From Caballeronia sp. SEWSISQ10-4 2 (lineage in GTDB: Bacteria; Pseudomonadota; Gammaproteobacteria; Burkholderiales; Burkholderiaceae): a stretch of 64,000 bases of DNA. The translations under genes were made by a program, and so were the position numbers. The stretch is taken from the NCBI RefSeq assembly GCF_030464885.1, contig NZ_JALPRJ010000041.1:1-64000 (forward strand), written 5' to 3'. Under the pieces are notes generated by a model, which saw only the letters and a program-made list of their open reading frames with translations, had not been told where the DNA came from and searched no databases. Of the stretch, positions 18,094 to 27,788 are shown in pieces. The first letter of the stretch is position 1, and the number at the start of each line of letters is the position of its first letter.

Positions 18094-18842
18094 ACACTGC
18101 CATCGCGCCTAAACCCATCATCAACCTGAGTGGCGTCACCAAGTCGTTCGGTACGACCCAGGTGCTCAAGGAGATCAACCTCGACGTGCGCCAGGGCGAA
18201 GTGCTCGTCCTCATAGGCGCCTCCGGTTCAGGCAAGAGCACCGTACTACGCATCATGAGCGGTCTTGAAACCGCGGATGCCGGCGAGGTCTGGGTCAACG
18301 AAGTGCCGCTTCACGACGCACGCCGCGCACGCGAGATTCGCGGGCACGTGGGCATGGTGTTCCAGCAGTTCAACCTGTTCCCGCACAAGAACGCGTTGGG
18401 CAATGTTTCACTGGCCTTGATCAAGGCACGCAAGATGAATCCCGCCGATGCCCGCAAGCGTGCGATGGACGCGCTTGATCGCGTGGGTCTCGCCGATCGT
18501 GCCGATCACTATCCAAGCCAGTTGTCAGGCGGCCAGCAGCAACGGGTCGCGATTGCGCGCGCACTGGCCGTGGAGCCGGGCATCATGTTCTTCGATGAAG
18601 CCACCTCGGCGCTCGATCCCGAGTTGGTCGGCGAAGTCACCGAGGTCATGCGAGGCCTTGCACGCGACGGTATGACGATGGTGGTCGTCACCCATGAGAT
18701 GGGGTTTGCGCGCAAGACCGCCGACCGCGTGGTGTTCATGGACAAGGGCGTGATTGCAGAGCAGGGCGCACCCGAGCAGATCTTCGTGAATCCGCAGAAC
18801 GTGCGCACGCAGCAGTTCCTGCACCGGGTCCTCGACCATTGA
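18090..18842 (+). CDS. polar amino-acid ABC transporter, ATP-binding protein (GlnQ/HisP type)
   Basis: A 250-residue ATPase with Walker [11 protein letters not shown]-loop [11 protein letters not shown], signature LSGGQQQR, Walker [15 protein letters not shown] and the switch His in VVTHEMGFA. It powers import through the two permeases encoded upstream; start overlaps the previous stop by four bases. It is followed after 88 bp by an IclR regulator. Confidence 0.95.
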   Translation: MNTAIAPKPIINLSGVTKSFGTTQVLKEINLDVRQGEVLVLIGASGSGKSTVLRIMSGLETADAGEVWVNEVPLHDARRAREIRGHVGMVFQQFNLFPHKNALGNVSLALIKARKMNPADARKRAMDALDRVGLADRADHYPSQLSGGQQQRVAIARALAVEPGIMFFDEATSALDPELVGEVTEVMRGLARDGMTMVVVTHEMGFARKTADRVVFMDKGVIAEQGAPEQIFVNPQNVRTQQFLHRVLDH

Positions 18843-18930
18843 GCGCAACCGGTATGCAACTGTTCACGCGCTAAACTCGCGTCAGTCCAAGATCGAAAAA
18901 GCAAATCATATTGCCGACGGAGTTCGAGTC

Positions 18931-19710
18931 ATGTCTGTAGCGGAATCTTCAAGGGCGAGGGGAGTCGACCGGGTCGTCTCCATCCTCAAGCAATTGCATA
19001 GCGTGCGGCGTCCGATGACAATGCGCGAATTGATCGAGGCGACCGGCGCGCCGCGCTCCAGCATCTACGAACTCGTGACGATCCTGACCGAGGCAGGGTG
19101 GCTGGAAGCGGGGGCGGACGGCAGTGTGTTTTTCGGCCGCGAGATGCACTACTACGGCTCCGACTATGCCGTGCACAACGACCTGATCAGCCGGGCTCAC
19201 CAGGTCATTCTCGGGCTTGTCCGGCGCCACGATGAAACTGCCCAGCTATGTATGCTGGAGGGCAATAAGTACACCGTGGTCCTGTCGGAAAACAGTTCTC
19301 GCCCGTTCAACATCAGCTCGGACATAGGCGTGAAAGTGCCGATTCCCTGGACCGCGTCCGGCCGTTTATTGCTGGGACATTTGAGGGCAGACGACATTCG
19401 TTCGTTGATTCCAGAGGAAGACTTTATCCTCGACAACGGCAAGCGGATCGAGGTATCGGAATTTCTGGGCGATGTCGAACGGGCCGCGCGGCAAGGGTTT
19501 TTCTGCACGGAGGGTCTGTCCCACACGTTTCGATATTGCATGGCGGCACCCGTCAGGGACAAGAACGGGCAAGCCGTTGCCGCGCTGTGCTTCATGACCA
19601 GCCGCGACACAGACCCGAACAAGCGGGCGGCCATGCTGGAAGACCTCATAGGCTCGGCTAGAACACTATCGCAGCCGTATTACGGAACGAGTTTCGGAAT
19701 GGCGAGTTGA
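18931..19710 (+). CDS. IclR-family transcriptional regulator
   Basis: A 259-residue regulator with an N-terminal winged helix-turn-helix (about 10-70, RPMTMRELIEATGAPRSSIY) and a C-terminal IclR effector domain (about 85-250, with PWTASGRLLLGHL and HTFRYCMAAPVRD). GGAG is eight bases before the ATG. It sits between an amino-acid importer and an aminotransferase in one direction, so it probably senses the imported amino acid or its keto acid and controls the set. Confidence 0.88.
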   Translation: MSVAESSRARGVDRVVSILKQLHSVRRPMTMRELIEATGAPRSSIYELVTILTEAGWLEAGADGSVFFGREMHYYGSDYAVHNDLISRAHQVILGLVRRHDETAQLCMLEGNKYTVVLSENSSRPFNISSDIGVKVPIPWTASGRLLLGHLRADDIRSLIPEEDFILDNGKRIEVSEFLGDVERAARQGFFCTEGLSHTFRYCMAAPVRDKNGQAVAALCFMTSRDTDPNKRAAMLEDLIGSARTLSQPYYGTSFGMAS

Positions 19711-19817
19711 TGGCGGTACGAGGCATTGCTTGCTTAGCGGCGCAAGACTTGAACGAACCGGTGTGCTGCAGATTCAGGTAAAGGTCGTATCAGGGCAGCC
19801 GATTCACGGAGATTTCA

Positions 19818-20945
19818 ATGAAGATCAAGGACTTTCTTGTCGAACGCTGGATGGACCGGTACGAGCATGAGGCGCGCTATAACCTCGCTGAAACCTGCGT
19901 CGAATCGCTGACTGTTGCGCAACTGCTCGAATTGACCGGCAAGCAGGACAGCCTGCTCGACGAGCTCCGACCCATGAAGCTGACCTACGGAGCGATCGAA
20001 GGATCGGACCGGCTGCGGGCCAATATCGCGGCTTTATATGAGCGGCAGACGCCGAAGAATATTGTCGTGACGCACGGTGCTATTGGCGGCAATGCGCTGG
20101 TGTACGAGACGCTGGTTGAACCCGGTGACTGCGTGATCGCCGTGTTGCCGACCTACCAGCAGCATTATTCGATTCCTGAAAGCTACGGCGCGAATGTGCA
20201 GACCATGACGCTGCGCGAAGAGAACGGTTTCCTGCCCGATCTCGACGAGCTTCGCAAACTGGCCAGCCAAAAAACGAAGCTCATTGCCATCAACAACCCG
20301 AGCAACCCGACGGGCTCACTGATGGATGAAGCTTTCCTCAAGGTGGTGGTTGCAATCGCCCAATCGTGCGGCGCATATCTCTTGTGCGATGAGGTTTATC
20401 GCGGCACCGATCAGCAAGGCTCGGGGTTCACCGCATCTGTCGCGGACCTTTACGAGCGGGGTATCAGCACCGGCAGTATGTCGAAGACGTGGTCGCTGGC
20501 CGGCTTGCGCCTGGGGTGGATCGCCGGACCGGTCGAACTGATCCGCGCGGTGTGTATTCATCGCGACTACAACACCATCAGCGTAGGGATGATCGACGAT
20601 TATCTTGCGTCCATTGCGCTCGAGGCGAAGGACAAGATCCTGGCGCGCAACCACGCCATTACGCGGACCAACCTGGCGGTCCTCGACAACTGGATCAGCA
20701 AGGAGCCACTGGTTTCGTACATCAAGCCCAAGGCTGCGACGGTTTGTCTCGTCAAGGTCGACGTCGAACTGTCATCGGCTGAATTTTGCACTGCCTTGAT
20801 CGAGGCCACCGGCGTCATGTTTACACCCGGCAGCGCGTTCGATATGGAAGGGTATATCCGGATCGGATTCGGCAACCCGCTCGATGTCCTTCAACAGGGG
20901 CTGGCGGAGGTTTCCGGCTTCCTTGCAAGCATTGGACGCAAGTGA
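19818..20945 (+). CDS. PLP-dependent aminotransferase, class I/II fold
   Basis: A 375-residue fold-type I PLP enzyme. Key blocks are NNPSNPTG, CDEVYRG with the Asp that contacts the pyridine nitrogen, and SMSKTWSLAGLRLGW containing the Schiff-base Lys; the C-terminal Arg block is YIRIGFGN. The short N terminus (AETCVESLTVAQLLELTG) is typical of a subgroup that also includes capreomycidine synthase-like enzymes, so the reaction may be transamination or another PLP chemistry on a basic amino acid. It follows the importer and the IclR gene and is probably the first catabolic step for the imported compound. Confidence 0.8.
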   Translation: MKIKDFLVERWMDRYEHEARYNLAETCVESLTVAQLLELTGKQDSLLDELRPMKLTYGAIEGSDRLRANIAALYERQTPKNIVVTHGAIGGNALVYETLVEPGDCVIAVLPTYQQHYSIPESYGANVQTMTLREENGFLPDLDELRKLASQKTKLIAINNPSNPTGSLMDEAFLKVVVAIAQSCGAYLLCDEVYRGTDQQGSGFTASVADLYERGISTGSMSKTWSLAGLRLGWIAGPVELIRAVCIHRDYNTISVGMIDDYLASIALEAKDKILARNHAITRTNLAVLDNWISKEPLVSYIKPKAATVCLVKVDVELSSAEFCTALIEATGVMFTPGSAFDMEGYIRIGFGNPLDVLQQGLAEVSGFLASIGRK

Positions 20946-21467
20946 AGGAAAACAGCTTCCCGCACGCTTTGCCGCTCGGCATCGCTTTGTTGATCTCATT
21001 CAAAAAACTGTCCGCTTTCTAAGCAAATGTGCGGTCTCCCCGCCATTGCGACACAAACACCTCAACGTGGCAACACCCCGTTCGCAACTTCGATAGAAAA
21101 ATACGGTTTTACCCTCTCAATCCAAGAATGAATACTTTGTGATGCAGACTGTTTTCTGGAAGACACACAGGACATTTTGCTTACTCGTTGCTATTACAAA
21201 TTTTACTAACGAGATTGGATTTTTTTGCCCGGCCATTAAACTTTTCTCTGCAAAGGCCGTTATCAGGTTGAGGATCACTATCGGGCTCAGTGCGATTGGC
21301 GCTTTGAACAACGCACTTTGCTCACCAGGCGGCGATCACTGAGTTTGTCGTCGTGTCCTCAGCAATTGGCTTGCAATGCTGAAAGAAAGCCTCGTTGGCG
21401 AACATCACCTCGGCCGCATAGCTTTTTGGTGGGCACCGCGACACCGTAGCCTCGGCCTCGCAAGACG
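20946..21467. other. intergenic region, partly AT-rich
   Basis: About 520 bp after the aminotransferase gene. The part 21100-21260 is clearly richer in A and T than its surroundings, with TTTTTT and ATTTTACTAA stretches, and may hold a promoter or mark an old insertion. No frame looks coding. Confidence 0.4.
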
Positions 21468-21707
21468 ATGCAGCGGACCGCGGCGAATTCTAAAAGACAA
21501 ACACGGGCCATTGCCTCGCCGGTTGAACGAGTACGGGTCGAAACTGCTCTTCAAGAGATGCGGCAAACTTCCGCTCGACGTGCGGAACCCACCGCCGCGA
21601 GGAGAGCACTCGTCTCCATGCTCGATTCACTCGGTTATATCGACGAAGTTGGGGCGGCTGCAAGCGTCAAAGTGATGCTGAGTTCACTAGCCGGGCGCCT
21701 TCGTTGA
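21468..21707 (+). CDS. possible small hypothetical protein (79 residues)
   Basis: An open frame with an alanine/arginine-rich, helix-prone sequence (VETALQEMRQTSARR, RRALVSMLDSLGYIDEVGAA) that looks more protein-like than the other frames here. There is no clear ribosome site and no recognised family. It ends 74 bp before the GGDEF/EAL gene. I give it only as a candidate; it may be a chance frame. Confidence 0.3.
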   Translation: MQRTAANSKRQTRAIASPVERVRVETALQEMRQTSARRAEPTAARRALVSMLDSLGYIDEVGAAASVKVMLSSLAGRLR

Positions 21708-21781
21708 CTAATTCCGAGGTCCCGCGCGCTAGTGACTTGAACAGGAAGGAACGGCAGCCATGCAGAATCGGAGCAGGCATC

Positions 21782-24700
21782 ATGCGTCACGACACACGAA
21801 ACCTGGATAGCACGGGCAGTCGCATCGGATTGATGGCTCAGGGTGTAGTGAGCGCTCAGATCATCCGCATGCGTCGGCTGGGTGCGAAAGTGCGCTCCGC
21901 GCTTCGGCGTTTGCTCGAAGCCTACGTACTGTTCCCGCTATTTGCGGCGATGCTGCTCGTGTTCGCGTGGACGGCCGTCATTCATCTAGTCACCGTCGAA
22001 CACGCCGTTGCCCGGGGTGCCGCGGTGGAATTGAGTCGCGAACTCGCTGATACCTATGAAGCGCAGATGGTGCGCGATCTCGTCGCCATAGACCGAGCGC
22101 TCAAGACGGTCAAGTATGTGTACGAGACGAGGGGCAGTGTGCGGTTGTCAGAGCTGCAGGAGCAGGGCCTGCTGCCCTTCGCGATCGTGTTCAAGGTAGC
22201 GATCGCTGGCAGCGACGGCCGTCTTCGCGACGCGACACGGGTGCAGGCACCCGCGACCCTGGTAGACCAGCCGTATTTCACCGTGCAGCGCGATCGCACC
22301 AACGACAGTCCAGTGCCGTTCGTAAGCGGGGTTACTCGCAACGCCACGACTGGCGTCCCGGAAATTATCTTCAGCCGGCGATTGAAGAACGCAGCCGGAG
22401 AATTTGCCGGGATCGTAATGCTCTCTGTGAACCCTGGCTATTTCACGAGCAGCTACGACCACGCGCGCATGGGCAACGAAGGCGTATTGGCGCTGCTCGG
22501 TACAGATGGCGTGATGCGCGCAGAGCAAGTGGGCGAACGGTCCTCGTGGGGCGCGGTCCTCCCGGAGACGGCTATGCGAGCCGCAGAAGCATCGTCCGAC
22601 CTGTCCGCCGTGCAGCCGTGGGATCACGGCGTGCGCCGCTATACGAACCTGCGCCAGTTGCAGGGCTTCCCGCTCATCGCGATAGTCGGTCTTGGTCAGG
22701 AAGAACAACTCGCGCAGTTCCGAAGTCACCGGCGTGCTTACCTGCTATGGGCAAGCTTCGGCAGTGTGGTGCTGGTCCTGCTGGCAGCCGCGCTTAGCCG
22801 CTCGAGCTGGCTGCTCGCGGTAAGCCGGCAGCGAGCACGGCGGGCACAGCAGACCTACTACGCTGCATCAGAAGCGAGTCTCGACGCCTTTTTTGTCCTT
22901 CGCACTGAACTTGGCCCGAACGGTAAGATTATCGGCTTCATGGTGCAAGATACCAACCGGCGCGGTGCCGACGTGTCTGGACTACCGCGCGACTGCTTGA
23001 TCGGCCGGTCACTCGACGTCGCGTTTCCGCGATCCCGCGACGACGGCATGCTTAATGAGTTTGCGAGTGTCGCGAGGACGGGGGTGATCGAGGAGCGGGA
23101 GTGGGTCCACGAGCGGCGCGACGCATCGTCGGCATGGCTGCATCGGCAGGTCGTGCGCGTGGAAGACGGCGTGGTAGTGATGATGCGCGACATCAGTTCC
23201 CGAAAACACGCCGAAGTCCGGCGTGAGGAGCAGAATCGGGTGCTGGAAATGATCGCCACCAGTACACCACTGGCAGAAGTGCTGTCATCCATGATCCGGC
23301 TCCTCGAGTCACAGATCACAGGGGTGGTGTGTGCTGCCTTGCTGTGTGATGACGACGGTCGGCACTTGAAATTGGGCGCTGCGCCCAGCTTACCCGAACG
23401 CTATAGCAAGCAGATGCGCGGCTCGCTGATTGGTCCCGATGCGGGACCGAGCGGTCGCGCGATCCATTGGCGCAAGCCGGTGTACGTACTCGATGTGAGG
23501 CAGGATGCGCACCTTGGTTTTCGGATGGAAAGCTGCGGCGTACACGGCTACGGCGCATGCTGGGCGCAGCCCATTCTGTCGCATGACGGCAGCGCGCTAG
23601 GAGTACTTACGCTGTTTGTACGGCATCCTCATGAGCCGACCTCGGACGAGGGGCAGGCCATCGCAATGGCGACGCGCATTTCCGGCATCGCGATCGAGCG
23701 CAGCCAGGCGGAGCAACGCATCCGACACATGGCGAATCACGACGCGCTAACAGGCCTTCCCAATCGTACTTTGCTCTCCGATCGTCTGAATCAGGTCTTG
23801 CTGCACGCGCAACGCTATCAGCGCGGCGTGACTGTGGTCTTTATCGATCTCGACAATTTCAAGCTGATCAACGACAGCCTCGGTCATCGCGCCGGCGATA
23901 GCCTGTTGAAGATTGTGGCTGACCGCATGGTGCGGTGCGTACGGCGCACCGATACCGTGGTGCGGCTCGGTGGCGACGAGTTTGTGGTCGTTCTGTTTGA
24001 TCAGGCACAGGACGGAGGAGGCATTACGGAGACCATCGAAAAGATTCGCGATACGATTCGCGCGCCGGTCGAGCTGAACGATCAGAATTTTCAGGTGACG
24101 TGCAGCATGGGGCTCGCGAGCTATCCGAACGACGGCGCTGATGCTGAAACGCTGCTGATGAACGCTGATGCTGCGATGTATCGCGCAAAAGAGATGGGCC
24201 GCAACAACTATCAGTTGTACACGTCCGAGATGAACATCAAGGTGCACGTGAAACTGCGACTTCAGGAACAGTTGCGGCACGCGCTCGCGAACGACGAATT
24301 TCGTTTGGTGTATCAGCCGCAGGTCGATTTGCAAACCGAGAAGATCTTTGGCGTGGAGGCGCTGTTACGCTGGGATCACCCGACGGAAGGGCTGGTCTCC
24401 CCAGTCACGTTCATTCCGCTTGCGGAGGAAACGGGGCTAATTGTGCCGATCGGTGACTGGGTGCTGCATACGGCCTGCTGCCAGAACAAGGCCTGGCAGG
24501 ACGCAGGTATGCCGCCCATGACCATTTCTGTCAACGTCTCGGCACGGCAGTTCCTGCAGAAGGAATGGGTGGGACGGGTGGCGCATGCGCTGGCCGTGAG
24601 CGGGCTCGATGCACAGTATCTCGAGCTCGAACTCACCGAGAGTCTCATCATGCAGGATCTCGATGGGGCCATTGCTGTCATGACGCAGTTGCAGGCCATG

Positions 24701-25084
24701 GGCGTGCAGCTGTCTATCGATGACTTCGGCACTGGCTATTCCAGCTTGAGCGCGTTGAAACACTTCCCGATCGTGCGCCTGAAAATAGATCAGTCGTTTG
24801 TGCGCGAACTTCCTGACGGCGAGGATAACCGCGCCATCGCGCGTGCTGTTATCTCGCTCGGACGGCAATTAAATCTCAAGGTCATTGCCGAAGGCGTCGA
24901 AACGGAGAAGCAACTTAATTTCCTGCGTGACAACGACTGCCACGAAATCCAGGGCTATCACTACAGCAAGCCGGTTACGCCGCGCGAGTTGGAGCAATTA
25001 CTGAGGGAACCTTTCGCTTGGCCTTCGGACGAGTCCGCTGAATATGCATCTCGTCAGCCGTTAAAGCGATCTGCAAGGACGTGA
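21782..25084 (+). CDS. membrane-bound diguanylate cyclase/phosphodiesterase (Cache-PAS-GAF-GGDEF-EAL)
   Basis: A 1100-residue cyclic-di-GMP enzyme. Order: helix (about 42-70), periplasmic double-Cache sensor (about 75-310), second helix (about 317-340), PAS (about 358-475), GAF (about 487-645), GGDEF (about 648-815), EAL (about 820-1075). The cyclase motif is intact (GGDEF near 729) with an inhibitory-site RxxD (RRTD) five residues before it; the EAL domain has VEALLRW, DDFGTGYSSL and AEGVET, so both activities may be live. ATG 21782 has GGAGC upstream and is preferred to TTG 21704. The neighbours give no hint of the signal sensed. Confidence 0.92.
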   Translation: MRHDTRNLDSTGSRIGLMAQGVVSAQIIRMRRLGAKVRSALRRLLEAYVLFPLFAAMLLVFAWTAVIHLVTVEHAVARGAAVELSRELADTYEAQMVRDLVAIDRALKTVKYVYETRGSVRLSELQEQGLLPFAIVFKVAIAGSDGRLRDATRVQAPATLVDQPYFTVQRDRTNDSPVPFVSGVTRNATTGVPEIIFSRRLKNAAGEFAGIVMLSVNPGYFTSSYDHARMGNEGVLALLGTDGVMRAEQVGERSSWGAVLPETAMRAAEASSDLSAVQPWDHGVRRYTNLRQLQGFPLIAIVGLGQEEQLAQFRSHRRAYLLWASFGSVVLVLLAAALSRSSWLLAVSRQRARRAQQTYYAASEASLDAFFVLRTELGPNGKIIGFMVQDTNRRGADVSGLPRDCLIGRSLDVAFPRSRDDGMLNEFASVARTGVIEEREWVHERRDASSAWLHRQVVRVEDGVVVMMRDISSRKHAEVRREEQNRVLEMIATSTPLAEVLSSMIRLLESQITGVVCAALLCDDDGRHLKLGAAPSLPERYSKQMRGSLIGPDAGPSGRAIHWRKPVYVLDVRQDAHLGFRMESCGVHGYGACWAQPILSHDGSALGVLTLFVRHPHEPTSDEGQAIAMATRISGIAIERSQAEQRIRHMANHDALTGLPNRTLLSDRLNQVLLHAQRYQRGVTVVFIDLDNFKLINDSLGHRAGDSLLKIVADRMVRCVRRTDTVVRLGGDEFVVVLFDQAQDGGGITETIEKIRDTIRAPVELNDQNFQVTCSMGLASYPNDGADAETLLMNADAAMYRAKEMGRNNYQLYTSEMNIKVHVKLRLQEQLRHALANDEFRLVYQPQVDLQTEKIFGVEALLRWDHPTEGLVSPVTFIPLAEETGLIVPIGDWVLHTACCQNKAWQDAGMPPMTISVNVSARQFLQKEWVGRVAHALAVSGLDAQYLELELTESLIMQDLDGAIAVMTQLQAMGVQLSIDDFGTGYSSLSALKHFPIVRLKIDQSFVRELPDGEDNRAIARAVISLGRQLNLKVIAEGVETEKQLNFLRDNDCHEIQGYHYSKPVTPRELEQLLREPFAWPSDESAEYASRQPLKRSART

Positions 25085-25159
25085 AGCCCCGCGTGGGAAC
25101 GCAGTTTGACCACCTGCCGGCATGAAACGGTGAGATGCACGCTTGGCACGCGCGACGCA

Positions 25160-26224
25160 TCAGGTGTTCGCACCGTACACCACGAACTCGGGCTGGTCCG
25201 GAAGATTGTCCAGGAACAGGGTGCCTTTGTCGTCCGTGTCGTACCGGTAGATTTGCTGCTTCGTTCGGAGAGCGACATAAAGATTGCCCGCACTGTCGAA
25301 CGTCATCCCCGATCCGGTATGCGGCAGCTGTATCTTCCCGGTGAGCGCCAGGGTCTGCCCGCTCTGCGCGACAGGATTGCCTGCCAAAATCTGCTTGCCG
25401 GCGCACACGAGTAACGTACTGCCCTGCACGAGCAGATGGGTCGCACTGCCGATCGCGTTGCTCGAGCCCCAGTAGGTGCCCGATACCGGGTCGTACAGCC
25501 TGATGACTCCCGCAGCCTCATCGCTTACGCACAGCACCCCATTGCACAGCACGACATCGCGCACGGAATGCTGGATCTTCTCTTGCCCTCCCTTGCCGGC
25601 CGCGTCCGGCTCAGGCGTTGACATACTGTACGTAAGGCCTCCCTGATCCGGCGGCACGGGCGGTGTGGCGGGCACGGGAGGCAGAGCCGGCATGGCCGAG
25701 GCCACGAACGTGCCGTCAAGAAATTGGGGATTTTGAGTGGGATCGAGAAACTGTTTGAGCCATGCCGCCGCCGCGCCTTGTTGCACGCTTCCTGTCTTGC
25801 CGTCGGTCGACACGTTCAGCAAGGTCACGACGTTAGTGTCCTGACTGGACACAAAGCAACTGCGCCCGTCCGCCGTCAGTTCGATGGCGAATGGATGATC
25901 GATCGCCAACACGTTGCCGTCGCCCTGACCGCCCGAAGCGAATGCGCCGACATAAAACCAGTTTTCGTTAGGCAACGCCGAGGCGGGCGCCTTCGCGAAG
26001 CAAAGGACGTTGCTGGTCTTCTTCGCCCCATTGGAGACATAGAGAAAGCCGTTCGCAAAGCACAGGTCCCGCAACTCCGAAAGAGCGACGTTCGCCGGAA
26101 CGCACAGCACGTTCAGGTAGGGCGGCGGATCCTGCGGCACGGTTTCGTCGTAGGCATAGACATTATTGACGGGGCAAGGAATGTCTGTCGTGGGTTTGCC
26201 GCCGTGAAAGGTCACAAATAGCAT
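25160..26224 (-). CDS. beta-propeller-like protein of unknown function
   Basis: A 354-residue protein with repeated strands of the YVTN/NHL kind (GRSCFVSSQDTNVVTLLNVS, GVLCVSDEAAGVIRLYDP, GNLYVALRTKQQIYRYD). It begins MLFVTFHGGKP with no signal peptide, so it is probably cytoplasmic or exported by another route. ATG 26224 has GAAGGA upstream; the frame is open to 26254. It is divergent from the metallophosphoesterase gene at 26578. The fold is inferred from repeats; no enzymatic residues are recognised. Confidence 0.65.
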   Translation of the reverse strand: MLFVTFHGGKPTTDIPCPVNNVYAYDETVPQDPPPYLNVLCVPANVALSELRDLCFANGFLYVSNGAKKTSNVLCFAKAPASALPNENWFYVGAFASGGQGDGNVLAIDHPFAIELTADGRSCFVSSQDTNVVTLLNVSTDGKTGSVQQGAAAAWLKQFLDPTQNPQFLDGTFVASAMPALPPVPATPPVPPDQGGLTYSMSTPEPDAAGKGGQEKIQHSVRDVVLCNGVLCVSDEAAGVIRLYDPVSGTYWGSSNAIGSATHLLVQGSTLLVCAGKQILAGNPVAQSGQTLALTGKIQLPHTGSGMTFDSAGNLYVALRTKQQIYRYDTDDKGTLFLDNLPDQPEFVVYGANT

Positions 26225-26577
26225 GGGGATTCCTTCGGTATCGTGGGCGAGCAACTTATTAACTTTATTAAGTTAGGCCACAATTGCCACGACTGCAAAT
26301 CAGGCGAACGGAAAATGAAAAGAGGCGGTACGAGCGTGCGGCCATTTCGAGAACCGGAGAGTGCTTACCTAGGCCGATTCAATAATGCCGTTACGTCCGA
26401 GATGCGCGTTATTCATTCAGTTTTGACGTTTCTTCCATTGTCACCTAGAACATAGGGGCAGCAACGCGGTCCTGATTTTTGTCCAGCAGTGTCTTTCCCG
26501 TTGTCACAGCAATGTCATTGGCGCGTTCGTGCGGACCGCCGTGATTCCCGATTGTTCGCTCGACAGGAGATTCCATC
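26225..26577. other. 353-bp divergent intergenic region
   Basis: Separates the beta-propeller gene (minus) from the metallophosphoesterase gene (plus). It has an AT-rich, nearly palindromic block at 26254-26276 (AACTTATTAAC then TTTATTAAGTT), a possible promoter or operator. Nothing else is recognised. Confidence 0.4.
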
Positions 26578-27744
26578 ATGGCAGCAGGATTCAAAGGCGC
26601 GACATTCGCCAAGGCACGCCGAGATGTCGGCAACCCGATTTCGCCGGTTGCTCCGCATCCGCGCTTCGAAGCACTACCACCCTATACCGGAACCGGGAGT
26701 GACCTGGTGCTGATGCTCGAATCGATCTTGCCCGGTATCACGGCGAAGGCGGCTGAAGCAGGGAAACTCGTTTTCCATTCGGTCGGTGACACTGGTGGCA
26801 TTCACGGTACGGAAACACAGTCCGCGATTTCAGATGCGATGGAGGCCCAGATCAAAAATGCTGCCGACGGCAGCACACCGAGCTTCTTCTATCATCTTGG
26901 TGACGTTGTGTATTTCAACGGCATGAGCACGCACTACGTCGAACAGTTCTACGAGCCGTACCAGTACTACGACGCCCCGATTTTCGCCATTCCTGGCAAT
27001 CACGACGGCGATACACAGACCCGTCCCGGCGATGAGAGCGACAGTGAGTCTTCGCTTTACGGGTTCATGAAGAACTTCTGTAGTGTGACGTCGGAGCCCT
27101 TCTTCAAGTATCGCTCGACGATGACACAACCGTATTGCTACTGGACGCTGGAAGCACCGTTTGTCCACATCATTGGTACCTACTCGAATGTCGACGGGCT
27201 GCCGGATGCTCGCGGGACCAATGCTCAACTCACCTGGCTCGCCCAGCGACTCAAGTCCGTGCCACAGGACAAATGGGTCATTCTGACGGTCCATCACCCG
27301 TGTTATTCGCTCGACTCGGTTCATGGTGGCTATCAGGAAACACTGGACGCGATGGATAGGGCGTTCGAAATGAGCGGCCGTGCGCCGGACGCGGTGCTGT
27401 CCGGGCACGTGCATAACACTCAGCGCTTTTCGCGCGATTTCAATGGCAGCAAAACCATCCCGTACGTCATCGCGGGCGCCGGAGGCTATGCAAACAACTT
27501 ACGAGCGATGCACAAGCTCCAAGCCGGCCTGGAGAAAGTGGCGCTGCCCTATGGGACGACAGTATGAGGGGTCGATCTCCAGTTTGCCGATGACAAGAAT
27601 TCGGGCTTTCTCCGAATCACGGCGAGTCCTGCAGAGCTCGTTCTAGACTACTTCTCGGTATCGTTCGACGCTGCGCCCAAGGTTTCGAAGAATCCCGTCG
27701 ACTCGCTGTCCATCAAGGCGAATGGCGCCCCAATGAGTGCGTGA
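26578..27744 (+). pseudogene. calcineurin-like metallophosphoesterase interrupted by in-frame TGA at 27565
   Basis: A phosphoesterase with every metal motif in place: VGDTGG, YHLGDVVY, IPGNHDGD, LTVHHPCYS and SGHVHNTQRF, all before the stop. TGA at 27565-27567 ends a 329-residue product, but the same frame continues for 58 sensible codons (GVDLQFADDKNSGFLRITAS, then LVLDYFSVSFDA) to TGA 27742. The tail completes a beta-sandwich-like end of the domain. A single C-to-T change of CGA (Arg) to TGA would explain it. ATG 26578 is preceded by AGGAGA. The shortened product may still be active because the metal site is complete. There is no signal peptide, and the substrate is unknown. Confidence 0.75.
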
Positions 27745-27788
27745 TTCAGCGGGTGTTGAAGTTCGTTAATTCTGCGTGGAGGCCGGTT

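Noticed and set aside
27565-27567. Selenocysteine at the TGA in the metallophosphoesterase
   Set aside because: The residue lies outside the active site and no SECIS-like hairpin is seen directly after it.
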